A DNA stretch of 64,000 nt from Brevibacterium atlanticum. GTDB taxonomy: Bacteria; Actinomycetota; Actinomycetes; Actinomycetales; Brevibacteriaceae. The DNA is taken from NCBI RefSeq assembly GCF_011617245.1, contig NZ_CP050152.1, positions 3,276,503-3,340,502 of the forward strand, written 5' to 3'. Position 1 is the first letter of the stretch; every line of letters begins with the position of its first letter. The notes under the pieces were generated by a model. That model saw only the letters and a program-made list of their open reading frames with translations. It searched no databases and had not been told where the DNA came from. Positions 15,856-24,410 of this stretch are shown in pieces. Both the position numbers and the translations under genes were made by a program.

Positions 15856-17319
15856 TCAGGAACCGAACCAGAAGCGAATCGCCTCGTTCAGACCCTCTGA
15901 TCCGGAATCGCCGACCCAGGCCACGTAGCCGTCCGGGCGGATGAGCACCGCAGTCGGTTCTGACACCTCACCGACCATCGGCAGGTCCCACCCGCCGTAA
16001 TAGCGAGCGTCGACCCGATCGACTCGGTCGCCCCAGTCTGTGATGTCGATGTCACGCGGTGCGCCGAGGTTGAGCAGCACAGGACGACCGCCGTGCAGAA
16101 GCGTGTAAGTGCGAAGAATTCCCTTCGAGGTGTGGAGATCCAGATTCGGAATGCGACGCCCCACGAGCGGGTGCACATCTGCTGCGGCGATATCGGCTTG
16201 GGCCCCGTAACGGGTGTCGAGACCAGACAGCGTGCCGGCCAGCGATCTACGTGGCCCGTCCATGCGGAGCCAGCCGGTGACGACATCGTTCAGGGCGACG
16301 GAGCGGTCGTCCAGGCGCATCAACGCCATCACCGCCAGGTCGAGGTGGATGACCTGCGCACCGACTGGGTGACGCTCAGAGTGATACGTGTTGAGCAGGC
16401 TCTCCGGCGACGTTCCCTTGACCACCTGGGCGAGCTTCCACCCCAGGTTGACAGCGTCTTGGACCCCGGTGTTGATCCCGTGGCCGCCGACCGGCGAGTG
16501 GACATGTGCAGAATCACCGGCCAGCAGCACCCGCGAGGAACGATAGACCGAGGCCTGACGCGCCATGTCCGTGAATCGTGAGATCGTGCCCGGGCCGCGC
16601 GCGCCGAAGTCAGTTCCCCACACATCGATCAGCGCAGAGCGCAGGTCCTCCAGAGTAGGGTCGACATTCTCCTGCGGGTGTCTCTCGGACACCACGAGGC
16701 TCGCCCGCCCATCGGCGAGCAGGCTGAAGGCCTGAGTACCGAACTCGTGTTCGTGGACGCCCCATTCGGGCTCCTCCGCCAGCTCGACCTCAGCAATGAG
16801 ACTGCTCATCGTCGGATCGCAGCCGGGGAACTCGATCCCCGCGGACCGCCGGATCAGGCTGCGGCTTCCGTCGCACCCGATGATGTAGTCGGCCCGCAGC
16901 TCTCGACCGTCCGACAACCGGACATCGACTCCGCCGCGGTCCTGGTCGAATCCGGTCACTTCGACGCCGTATTCGATTCTCGTCCCGAACTCTGCGACCC
17001 ACTCCGACATGATGAGTTCGGTGCGCTGTTGACTCAGCCGCAGACAGTACGGATGTCGAGAGGGAAAGTCGATGATTCCCAAGCGTGCGCGGCCGAACTC
17101 CAGCGCCTGATCGATCTGGCCGGCAGAGAGAAAGCGATCGACGATACCGCGCTGGTCGAAGAGCTCAAGTGTCCGCGCCTGCAGTGCGAGCGAACGCGCC
17201 CCGGTCACCTCCTGATTCGGGCGTCGTTCGAAAACCGTGCTGCCGACTCCCGCCAGGGCCAGCTCGGCGGCGAGCATCAGCCCTGATGATCCGGCACCGA
17301 CAATGATCACTTCAGGCAT
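15856..17319 (-). CDS. FAD-dependent aromatic-ring hydroxylase (PheA/TfdB-type)
   Basis: 487 residues. FAD motifs: VIIVGAGSSGLMLAAELALA at the N-terminus, the DG motif YIIGCDGSRSLIRRSAGIEF (~145) and VLLAGDSAHVHSPVGGHGIN (~270), with the C-terminal thioredoxin-like domain of large flavoprotein monooxygenases. It would hydroxylate a phenolic or polyketide ring using NAD(P)H and O2. No partner reductase is required. A TATAGT box and a hairpin lie upstream in its leader. Substrate unknown. Confidence 0.93.
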   Translation of the reverse strand: MPEVIIVGAGSSGLMLAAELALAGVGSTVFERRPNQEVTGARSLALQARTLELFDQRGIVDRFLSAGQIDQALEFGRARLGIIDFPSRHPYCLRLSQQRTELIMSEWVAEFGTRIEYGVEVTGFDQDRGGVDVRLSDGRELRADYIIGCDGSRSLIRRSAGIEFPGCDPTMSSLIAEVELAEEPEWGVHEHEFGTQAFSLLADGRASLVVSERHPQENVDPTLEDLRSALIDVWGTDFGARGPGTISRFTDMARQASVYRSSRVLLAGDSAHVHSPVGGHGINTGVQDAVNLGWKLAQVVKGTSPESLLNTYHSERHPVGAQVIHLDLAVMALMRLDDRSVALNDVVTGWLRMDGPRRSLAGTLSGLDTRYGAQADIAAADVHPLVGRRIPNLDLHTSKGILRTYTLLHGGRPVLLNLGAPRDIDITDWGDRVDRVDARYYGGWDLPMVGEVSEPTAVLIRPDGYVAWVGDSGSEGLNEAIRFWFGS

Positions 17320-17357
17320 GTCATCTCCACTTTCTCGACGCGAGGCACTGATGTGCT

Positions 17358-17396
17358 GTGCAGGTGGAGTCCGCCGCAGACCCCACCTGCACTATA
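17358..17396 (-). promoter_or_regulatory. Promoter with 10-bp hairpin in leader of FAD hydroxylase
   Basis: Minus-strand TATAGT (17396-17391) overlaps the first of two perfect arms, GTGCAGGTGG / CCACCTGCAC (17358-17367 and 17383-17392). The placement fits an operator at the transcription start; it could also act as a leader hairpin. Confidence 0.55.
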
Positions 17397-17483
17397 GGGC
17401 AGATGGCAGCAAGGAGCGTTGAGGACATCGTTCTCAGTAGTGCGGCGGCGGCCCGCTTCGTTGCTTTCTTGTCCAGGTTCGAT

Positions 17484-17517
17484 ATCCTGAAACCACAGTG
17501 ACGAGCGGGACGTCCCG
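17484..17517 (+). promoter_or_regulatory. Possible chaA promoter and CGGGACGTCCCG palindrome
   Basis: TATCCT (about 17482-17487) with a TTGCTT -35-like box 16 bases upstream is a plausible plus-strand promoter. A perfect 12-bp palindrome CGGGACGTCCCG (17506-17517) lies just downstream in the leader. Confidence 0.35.
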
Positions 17518-17568
17518 TTCGCTTCCCACCGCGATGAGGACGGCCTCAGAGAACTGGATCAGACCGTC

Positions 17569-18795
17569 ATGACCGCCGCACTGCGCAGCATCATCACTCC
17601 CACCGCGATCATCAGACTCCTCCTCGGCTGGGGCGCCTACGTCGCACTCCTCTCAGCAGGCCACCTCCTCGAACCGCCGGTCCCGGCTCCTCTGCTGGTC
17701 ACCGCACTCATCGTCATCGTCGCGGTCATCCTCGTCTGCGCGTTCGGCGTCGTCCACGAGGCAGAGCACCTGGCCGGCCGCCTCGGCGATCCCTATGGGT
17801 CACTCGTCCTCACTCTGTCGATCGTGCTCATCGAGGTCGTCCTCATCGCCGCGGTCCTGCTCGGCCCCGGCGACCATGCGACGATCGCCCGCGATTCGGT
17901 GATGGCGGTGACGATGATCATCCTCGGCGCCGTAGTCGGGCTGTGCCTGCTCATCGGCGGGCTCCGACACGGGGACCTCATGCACAACCGCACCGGTGTC
18001 TCGACGTATCTGTCGATGATCATCGTCCTCGCCGCGCTCGCGTTCGCGCTGCCCGCCGTCATCGGCTCAGACGGCAGCTACCTGCCGTGGCAGGAGATCC
18101 CGATCATCGTGTTGACCATCGGCATCTACACCTTCTTCCTCACCCAGCAGATGGGTGCCCAAGCCGCCGATTTCGTCGAGGTCGATCCCCGATTGACACG
18201 CACCATCGCCGAGGCGGCCGCTCCCGCCGTGGACACGGGTTCCATCACCGAGGCGGCTCCCGGCGTTGATGCGCCACGCGAAGTTGAGGCGGCTCCCGAC
18301 GTTGATGCGTCACCGGGCATCCGGGACATCCTGTCGACCCATCGGGTCGAGATCGTCACTCGGCTGGCGCTGCTCATCGCCACCGTGACGCCGATCGTCC
18401 TCCTCTCCCACGACATGGCCACGTTGCTCGATGACGGGTTGGGTCGCCTCGGCGCGCCGGTGGCACTGTCGGGGATCGTCATCGCGATGATCGTCTTCCT
18501 GCCTGAGTCGATCACCTCGATCAGGGCGGCATGGGCCGGGGAGATTCAACGGGTGAGCAACCTCTGCCATGGGGCGCAGGTGTCGACGGTGGGGCTGACG
18601 ATCCCGACTGTCCTCGTCATCGGGCTGCTGACCGATCAGCCCGTCGTGCTCGCCGAATCTCCGGTGAATCTTCTGCTGCTCGGTCTCATGCTGCTGCTCT
18701 CGGTGGCGACGTTCGCGGCGAAGCGGGGCACGGCCGTGCACGGGGCCGCGCATCTTGTTGTGTTCGCGGCTTTCGGGATCTCCGTGTTCTCTTAG
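17569..18795 (+). CDS. chaA: Calcium/sodium:proton antiporter ChaA
   Basis: 408 residues, ~11 helices. Two CaCA repeats are visible: VVHEAEHLAGRLGDPYGSLV with LTLSIVLIEVVLI, and IVFLPESITSIRAAWAGEIQ with LCHGAQVSTVGLTIPTV; the acidic residues in these repeats bind the exchanged cation. The protein exports Ca2+ (and Na+/K+ in E. coli) against protons. Residues ~205-252, between the repeats, form an acidic Ala/Pro/Val low-complexity loop with EAAPGVDAP and EAAPDVDASP repeats. chaB is 17 kb upstream, so the classic chaA-chaB neighbourhood is split. Confidence 0.92.
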   Translation: MTAALRSIITPTAIIRLLLGWGAYVALLSAGHLLEPPVPAPLLVTALIVIVAVILVCAFGVVHEAEHLAGRLGDPYGSLVLTLSIVLIEVVLIAAVLLGPGDHATIARDSVMAVTMIILGAVVGLCLLIGGLRHGDLMHNRTGVSTYLSMIIVLAALAFALPAVIGSDGSYLPWQEIPIIVLTIGIYTFFLTQQMGAQAADFVEVDPRLTRTIAEAAAPAVDTGSITEAAPGVDAPREVEAAPDVDASPGIRDILSTHRVEIVTRLALLIATVTPIVLLSHDMATLLDDGLGRLGAPVALSGIVIAMIVFLPESITSIRAAWAGEIQRVSNLCHGAQVSTVGLTIPTVLVIGLLTDQPVVLAESPVNLLLLGLMLLLSVATFAAKRGTAVHGAAHLVVFAAFGISVFS

Positions 18796-18904
18796 GCTCT
18801 GCTTCGGTCACGATCGGACGTACGGATCGGGCGTGATCGGCTCGGCGCACTGTCCGAGAGTTCACTCCCCGAGGTCTCAGTTGCGGGGCCCAAGTTCGCG
18901 GGCC

Positions 18905-19606
18905 TCAGCCCTCGAGGTCGGCGATGATCCTCGTTGCCAGCGCCTCGGCGGTCTGCGGGTTCTGCCCCGAATAGAGCGCGCCGTCGACGACGACATGCGG
19001 GCGCAGCGGGATCTTGCCTTTGTCGTAGTCGACCCCGGCCTCGATCATTGCGTCCTGGAGCAGCCATTTCGCCTTCCATGCGAACGGGTTGAGCCGCTCC
19101 TCGGCATTCGACAGCCCGGTCATCGTCCGCCCGGCGAAGGCACTCGTGCCATCCGGGTTCGTCGCAGCCAGGATCGCGGCCGGGGCATGGCAGAGCAGCC
19201 CGAGCGGCTTCCCGGACTCGAGCCTGCGGCGCAGCAGATTCCCGGAGACCTCGTCGTGGGCGAGGTCCTCCATCGGACCGTGACCACCGGGATAGAACAC
19301 GAGATCGAAGTCCGCCTCATCCACCTCGGCGAGGGTGCGGGGATGGTCGAGCACATCGCTGATCGATTCGAGGTAGCGGCGGATCTCCGCTCGCTTCTTC
19401 GGCAGGCCGCCGGCCACACCGAGGCTGAGCTCGTCGAGGGTCGGCGGCACCCCTCCGGGGGTGGCAACGGTGATCGACCACCCGGCCTCGGTGAAGAGGC
19501 GGTGCGGTTCGGCCAACTCCTCGGCCCAGTAGCCGGTGGGGTGGACGGACCCGTCCTTGAGAGTCCAGCCGGTTGCGGCAGTGACGACGAAGAGCACATC
19601 GACCAT
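18905..19606 (-). CDS. DJ-1/PfpI-type class I glutamine amidotransferase-like protein
   Basis: 233 residues. LFVVTAATGWTLKDGSVHPT, then FDLVFYPGGHGPMEDL and the nucleophile elbow PLGLLCHAPAAILAA with Cys and the following His, which are hallmarks of Hsp31-like DJ-1 proteins acting as glyoxalase III/deglycase or chaperone. AGGAGA six bases before ATG 19606. Divergent from the epimerase at 19732 with three 19-bp tandem repeats between them. Confidence 0.92.
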   Translation of the reverse strand: MVDVLFVVTAATGWTLKDGSVHPTGYWAEELAEPHRLFTEAGWSITVATPGGVPPTLDELSLGVAGGLPKKRAEIRRYLESISDVLDHPRTLAEVDEADFDLVFYPGGHGPMEDLAHDEVSGNLLRRRLESGKPLGLLCHAPAAILAATNPDGTSAFAGRTMTGLSNAEERLNPFAWKAKWLLQDAMIEAGVDYDKGKIPLRPHVVVDGALYSGQNPQTAEALATRIIADLEG

Positions 19607-19662
19607 CGGCTTCTCCTGCCTTGGTAGAGTCGGGTCTGCACCTGCGAAGCTAGGCCACGGCG

Positions 19663-19719
19663 GCGCGGGTGTCAATGCATTGCGCGGGTGTCAATGATCT
19701 GCGCGAGTGTCAACGGACG
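19663..19719. repeat. Three tandem 19-bp repeats in divergent promoter region
   Basis: Copies at 19663-19681, 19682-19700 and 19701-19719 share GCGCGRGTGTCAA; copies 1 and 2 are nearly identical. They fill the space between the DJ-1 gene (start 19606, minus) and the epimerase gene (start 19732, plus). A period near two helical turns suits cooperative binding of a regulator. Confidence 0.8.
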
Positions 19720-19731
19720 GCAGGAGGACGC

Positions 19732-20664
19732 ATGCAGACGATTCTCGGATCCGGCGGACCGATCGCCGATAAGCTCGCCCGTGAGCTGCGACGGAACTTC
19801 ACAAGCGACATCCGTCTGGTCAGTCGGCATCCGAAGGCCGTTCATCCCGACGACGAACTCGTCTCCGCCGACCTCACCGACGCCGCGGCGACGAGCCGAG
19901 CCGTTGCCGGCAGCAACATCGCCTTCCTCACGGTCGGATTGCCCATGGACTCCGCCCTGTGGGAGGCGAAGTTCCCGACGATGATGGCCAACACGATCGA
20001 CGCGTGCGCCGAACACGGGGTCAAGCTCGTGTTCTTCGACAACACCTACATGTATCCGGGGACGCCCGAGCCGCAGACCGAGTCGACGCTCTTCGTCCCC
20101 AACGGCCGCAAGGGACGCGTCCGTGCGCAGATCGCGACGATGCTGCTCGAGGCGATGGAATCAGGCCGGGTCAACGCCGTGATCTGCCGGGCCCCGGAGT
20201 TCTATGGGCCCGGGTCGACGAAGAGCCTGTCGAATTCGCTCGTCTTCAACCGGATCCGGGACGGCAAACGGCCCTTCGTCCCGATCAGCGCCTCGACGCG
20301 TCGCTCACTCATCTGGACTCCCGATGCCTCGCAGGCGATGGCACTCATCGGCAACACCGACGATGCCTTCGACCAGACCTGGCACCTGCCGATCGACCGA
20401 TCGAGGCCGAGCTATTCCGAGATGATCGGCATCGCCGCGACCGTCCTCGACCGGCGGATCAGCTACACGGTGCTGCCGAATGCGGTCTTCCGCCTCGGCG
20501 GGCGGTTCGTTCCCGCCCTCGCCGAGGTGGGTGAGCTGCTCCCCCGGTACCGCGGGGACAACATCTTCGACACCGAGAAGTTCACGACTCGGTTCCCCGA
20601 CTTCGCAGTCACCTCGGCGGTCGAGGGAATCCGGGAGATCGTGGCCGGACCGTTGCCCAGATAG
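19732..20664 (+). CDS. NAD-dependent epimerase/NmrA-like reductase
   Basis: 310 residues. The Rossmann start TILGSGGPIADKLARELRRN is a variant of GxxGxxG; SADLTDAAATSRAVAGSNIA, FLTVGLP, LVFFDNTYMYPGT and CRAPEFYGPGSTKSLSNSLV follow the extended SDR pattern, with Tyr in NTYMYPG but no clear YxxxK. Such atypical SDRs act as NAD(P)-dependent reductases or redox sensors. AGGAGG site before the ATG. Divergent from DJ-1 and possibly co-transcribed with the thioesterase 52 bases downstream. Confidence 0.88.
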   Translation: MQTILGSGGPIADKLARELRRNFTSDIRLVSRHPKAVHPDDELVSADLTDAAATSRAVAGSNIAFLTVGLPMDSALWEAKFPTMMANTIDACAEHGVKLVFFDNTYMYPGTPEPQTESTLFVPNGRKGRVRAQIATMLLEAMESGRVNAVICRAPEFYGPGSTKSLSNSLVFNRIRDGKRPFVPISASTRRSLIWTPDASQAMALIGNTDDAFDQTWHLPIDRSRPSYSEMIGIAATVLDRRISYTVLPNAVFRLGGRFVPALAEVGELLPRYRGDNIFDTEKFTTRFPDFAVTSAVEGIREIVAGPLPR

Positions 20665-20716
20665 ACAGTCCGATCACCATCCAGTCAGCTCATTCAGCAC
20701 TGCAGGAGGAACACCG

Positions 20717-21151
20717 ATGACCACCGATTCAACTCCCACACCTGACGTCTCGCTGGAGAGCGCGAGCCGATTCGTCGCGGCCGCCGGACTGGTCGTCGAG
20801 GAGGTCACGGCCACCTCGGTGCGAGGATATGCCGACCTCGATGAGAAGCACCACACCCCGTGGGGCGTCGTCCACGGCGGCGTGTACACCACCCTCGTCG
20901 AGAGCGCGGGCAGCATCGGGGCGAGCGCAGCGGTCGCCGATCGTGGTGAGTTCGCCGTCGGCGTCCACAACGCCACGGACTTCCTCCGTCCCAGCCAGGG
21001 CGCCAGGGTCGCTGTTGAGGCCACGGCTCTTTATCAGGGTCGGACGCAGCAGCTGTGGGAGGTCATCATCGCCGATTCGGCGACGGGCAAACAGCTCTCG
21101 CGCGGTCAGCTCCGTCTGCAGAATGTGCCGCTGCCGAAGCAGGACGGCTGA
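20717..21151 (+). CDS. PaaI-family hotdog-fold thioesterase
   Basis: 144 residues. The hotdog core reads HHTPWGVVHGGVYTTLVESA (catalytic His-Gly-Gly region), then VGVHNATDFLRPSQGARVAV and SRGQLRLQNVPLP. PaaI thioesterases release phenylacetyl- or hydroxybenzoyl-type CoA esters; the exact acyl group cannot be told. AGGAGG ribosome site at eight bases. Convergent with an acyl-CoA synthetase, with a strong terminator hairpin between. Confidence 0.92.
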   Translation: MTTDSTPTPDVSLESASRFVAAAGLVVEEVTATSVRGYADLDEKHHTPWGVVHGGVYTTLVESAGSIGASAAVADRGEFAVGVHNATDFLRPSQGARVAVEATALYQGRTQQLWEVIIADSATGKQLSRGQLRLQNVPLPKQDG

Positions 21152-21157
21152 CGGGAC

Positions 21158-21185
21158 GGGAACCGGCGGTTCCCCGCCGGTTCCC
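21158..21185. terminator. Bidirectional terminator hairpin
   Basis: GGGAACCGGCGG and CCGCCGGTTCCC (12-bp perfect arms, TTCC loop) between the convergent thioesterase and acyl-CoA synthetase genes; no U-tract, as is common in actinobacteria. Confidence 0.75.
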
Positions 21186-21215
21186 TTGACGCACTGTCAG
21201 CCGCCCCAGATCCCC

Positions 21216-22817
21216 TCAGCCGGCCGCCATCTCCCGCAGGGCGTTCTTGCGGATCTTGCCCGTCGAGGTCGTCGGCAGTGCGTCGACGAATTCGACTCCG
21301 CCCGGGGCCTTGTACCCGGCGATGCGGGTCTTGACGAAGGCGATGAGCTCGTCGGCAGTCACCTCGGCGCCGTCCTTGAGCACCACGTAGGCCAACGGTC
21401 GCTGACCCCACTTCTCGTCGGGCATGCCGACGACGGCCGCCTCGGCGACTGATTCGTGGGCGACGATCGCCTGCTCGACCTCGATGGTCGAGATGTTCTC
21501 GCCGCCGGAGATGACGATGTCCTTCGCCCGGTCGAGGATCTGCACGTAGCCGTCGGGGTGCATGACCGCGAGGTCACCGGAGTGGAACCATCCGCCGCGG
21601 AAGGCCACCTCGGTATCCTCGGGCGAATTGAGATAGCCCTTCATGACGTTGTTGCCGCGCATGACGATCTCTCCCATCGTCTCCCCGTCGGCGGGCACGT
21701 CATTGAGTTCGGCGTCGTCACGCAGTTCGACGACGCGGACGCGTTCGGCGCTGATCATGCCGATCCCTTGGCGTGACTTCAGGGCTGCACGCTCCTCGAC
21801 CGGCAGCTCCGACCATTCGGGCTGCGGTTCGCATGAGGAGTAGGGGCCGTAGGTCTCGGTGAGTCCGTAGACGTGGATGATCTGGATGCCGAGCTGTTCG
21901 AGCAGGGCGATCGTCGTCGGCGACGGCGGGGCGCCGGCCGTCGTGATCGACAGTTCGCCGCCCATGTCGTGGGCTTCCTTGGCGCCGGCGATGGTGTTGA
22001 GCACGACCGGGGCGCCGGCCATGCGGGTGATCGATTCGGTGTCGATGAGCGCCCATGCGTCGGTTCCGCGCACGGCCCGCAGGCAGACGTGCGTGCCGGA
22101 TACCGCGGTCAGCGCCCAGGTCGTGCACCAGCCGTTGCAGTGGAACATCGGCAGGGTCCACAGGTAGCGGGTCAGCGGTTCGAAGCCCTGCGTGACGACC
22201 TCGCCGAGAGAGTTCAGATACGCCCCGCGGTGCGTGTACATCACACCCTTGGGTCGGCCCGTGGTCCCCGAGGTGTAGTTGACCGTGATCGTCGCGGTCT
22301 CGTCGGCGACCTCCCACGTCCGTGGGGTCTCCGGCGCCGAGGCGACCCAGTCCTCATAGTGCTCCACCTCGGTGCCCGTGGTACCGAGTTCACCGCGCGT
22401 GCCGTCGGCTTCGGGGTGGAGGACGATGGCCTCCACGGATGTCGCGGCGTCGGCGTCGACGATGGGCTGCAGCAGGCCGGCGTCGCCGAAGAGGAACTTC
22501 GCCTCGCAGTGGCCGAGGATGTATTCGACCTCCGGTGGGGCCAGGCGGGTGTTGAGCATGACGAGCACCCCGCCGGCCAGCGGGACCGCGTAGTGGGCGA
22601 TGAGCGCCTCGGCGCTGTTGGGCGCGAGGACGGCCACCGTGTCGCCCTCTTTCAGGCCGCGGCGGACCAGCCCTTCGGCAAGGTTCTGAACGGTGTCGGC
22701 CATGTCCCGGTAGGTGAAGCGACGGGGCCCGTCGACGATCGCCTCGCGATCGGGGTGGGCTTCGAGGGAGCGCTCGAGGAAGCGCAACGGGGTCAGGGCG
22801 GTGTCCAATCCGGACAT
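21216..22817 (-). CDS. Acyl-CoA synthetase (AMP-binding, ACSM/long-chain type)
   Basis: 533 residues. The phosphate loop YTSGTTGRPKGVMYTH, YGLTETYGPYSSCE, SGDLAVMHPDGYVQILDRAKD and the C-terminal TTSTGKIRKNALRE Lys motif are all present, so it is catalytically complete. It activates a fatty or aromatic acid to its CoA ester with ATP. ATG 22817 has GAGGAG eight bases upstream. Convergent with the thioesterase gene. A second synthetase of similar build is at 53286. Confidence 0.93.
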   Translation of the reverse strand: MSGLDTALTPLRFLERSLEAHPDREAIVDGPRRFTYRDMADTVQNLAEGLVRRGLKEGDTVAVLAPNSAEALIAHYAVPLAGGVLVMLNTRLAPPEVEYILGHCEAKFLFGDAGLLQPIVDADAATSVEAIVLHPEADGTRGELGTTGTEVEHYEDWVASAPETPRTWEVADETATITVNYTSGTTGRPKGVMYTHRGAYLNSLGEVVTQGFEPLTRYLWTLPMFHCNGWCTTWALTAVSGTHVCLRAVRGTDAWALIDTESITRMAGAPVVLNTIAGAKEAHDMGGELSITTAGAPPSPTTIALLEQLGIQIIHVYGLTETYGPYSSCEPQPEWSELPVEERAALKSRQGIGMISAERVRVVELRDDAELNDVPADGETMGEIVMRGNNVMKGYLNSPEDTEVAFRGGWFHSGDLAVMHPDGYVQILDRAKDIVISGGENISTIEVEQAIVAHESVAEAAVVGMPDEKWGQRPLAYVVLKDGAEVTADELIAFVKTRIAGYKAPGGVEFVDALPTTSTGKIRKNALREMAAG

Positions 22818-22934
22818 GGTGGGGCTCCTCATCGTCGGTGACCAGGGTCGGTGTTCGCGGCAGATGCACCGTGGTCGAACATCGGTCTGTACTCAGATTA
22901 CCCACCGATTTTGTGACCCGGCACACCCACCCCG

Positions 22935-22974
22935 CCGAGGTGGCTATTCGCAAGCACCGAGGCGGCTATTCGCA
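22935..22974. repeat. Tandem duplication spanning the stop codon of the HNH gene
   Basis: CCGAGGYGGCTATTCGCA occurs at 22935-22952 and 22957-22974 (period 22). The right copy includes the last codons and TAG of the nuclease gene at 22966; the left copy lies beyond it. Confidence 0.7.
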
Positions 22975-24072
22975 GGCGATCCCGTCACCGTCGCGGTCGA
23001 GATGAGGCCCGTATCCGGGGTCACCGCGGTGGACGGGCGCGGCCCCGGCTTCACGGGCGGCGGTGCAGTTCTCGAACGGTGTCGAGCCGGAGCCCGCTCC
23101 CGATCCGGACGACGACCTCTTCGAGCCGTCGTTCGACGAGCCCGATCCTGACCCGGCACCCGAGCCTGTCGATCCGGACGTCGACGAGTCCGTTCCCGAC
23201 GATTTCTTCGGCCCCGGATCGCTCTTCGTCGTCACGTTGTCACCCTCACCCGGTCCCGGCCAGTCGACATCCTCGGTGAAGGCGGGCTCGTCCTCGCAGT
23301 CGCCGAGCACGCGTTTCATCGCGGCCTTTTCCGGCTTGACCACCCAGAGGTCGTATTTGTGCTTGACCGCGATCTGTCGGGCGACGTACTCACAGCGGTA
23401 GGACTTGTTCGGCGGCAGCCAGGTCGCCGCATCGCCGTCGCCCTTCTGCCGGTTGAGACTCGAGCTCACCGCGAGCAGGTTGAGGGGATCATTGCCGAAT
23501 TCCTTGAGCGTCTCCTCGTCGAACTTCGCCGCACCGGTCTGCCAGGCGTTCGACCGGGCGACCACGTGGTCGATGTCGACGGTGTTGGCGTTGCGGTCGA
23601 AGTCGTAGGTCTCGCCCTTATACGGATCAGCGATCGTGCCGGCCAGGACGATGCAACCCTGCGTGCCGGCCTTGAGTGTGATGTCCTTCAGGTCGCGGCG
23701 GAGCACATCATTGCGGGTGTCGCAGCCGTTGTGGTCGGTGTCCGAGCGCCACTTGAAGAGGTCACCGTCGTAACCGGTCTTCGGTGCCCGTCCTTTGACG
23801 TCGAGTTCATCCAACATCGCCGAGGCGGTCCCCGCGGCCGAGCTTCCCGCCTGGCCTTCGTCTTCCACATCGTCGCCGTCGTCGCTCTTCGCCGGCGCGG
23901 AGGCCCCGTCGCTCGGTTCGGGCGCCTCTTGACTCGGCTTGGGGTCGGCGGTGCTGGCCGCTGCGGTGTCGATGGTCGGCTCGGCAGCCTCGGCGCACCC
24001 GGTGAGGAGGCCGAGAGTGAGGACTGCGGCGAGCGCGCCAAGTGCGCGACGTGAGGAAGAGGTCAAGGGCAT
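22966..24072 (-). CDS. Secreted HNH (DUF1524-type) nuclease lipoprotein with Excalibur domain
   Basis: 368 residues. Lipoprotein signal with lipobox GLLTGC, a long disordered Pro/Ser/Asp-rich region, then the nuclease domain (~110-265) with VDIDHVVARSNAWQTGAAKF, FGNDPLNLLAVSSSLNRQKG and DAATWLPPNKSYRCEYVARQ. A Ser/Gly linker leads to a C-terminal Excalibur Ca-binding motif (FENCTAAREAGAAPVHRGDP, then DRDGDGIACE). It probably cuts extracellular DNA at the cell surface. ATG 24072 begins a textbook signal peptide; ATG 24150 is an alternative. Confidence 0.88.
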   Translation of the reverse strand: MPLTSSSRRALGALAAVLTLGLLTGCAEAAEPTIDTAAASTADPKPSQEAPEPSDGASAPAKSDDGDDVEDEGQAGSSAAGTASAMLDELDVKGRAPKTGYDGDLFKWRSDTDHNGCDTRNDVLRRDLKDITLKAGTQGCIVLAGTIADPYKGETYDFDRNANTVDIDHVVARSNAWQTGAAKFDEETLKEFGNDPLNLLAVSSSLNRQKGDGDAATWLPPNKSYRCEYVARQIAVKHKYDLWVVKPEKAAMKRVLGDCEDEPAFTEDVDWPGPGEGDNVTTKSDPGPKKSSGTDSSTSGSTGSGAGSGSGSSNDGSKRSSSGSGAGSGSTPFENCTAAREAGAAPVHRGDPGYGPHLDRDGDGIACE

Positions 24073-24410
24073 GATCTGCCGGCCGTCAGTGGTGCGAGTC
24101 GGCTGGAGCCTGCCGGTCCAGCTGCGGGCGCTGTTCGGGGAAGTGGGCATGGGTGGGGTCTTTCGGACGTGTGCGCTCGATGCTGAGTGAGGTGGTTCAA
24201 ACGTGGTCGTGGACCGGGCCGGCGTTGCCGCTGCAGCTCGATCCACTGCGGACAGTCTAGATCGCCCGGCGGCTCTCTGGGTGGGTTCGGGCGGCAACGT
24301 GTCCCATTCGTTACGGATCTGCTCGACGGCCGTCGGCGCGCATGCCTGACCCATTGTGAAGGTGCATGATGGAGGGAGACGGTGAGCAGCCTCGGCGAGG
24401 AGGATTGTCG
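24073..24410. other. Intergenic leader region between HNH gene and hypothetical gene
   Basis: 338 bases between divergent genes. It contains a possible in-frame N-terminal extension of the nuclease (ATG at 24150, no clear ribosome site), a minus-strand TAGACT -10-like box at 24254-24259, and the AGGAGG site of the gene at 24411. No other gene is evident. Confidence 0.5.
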
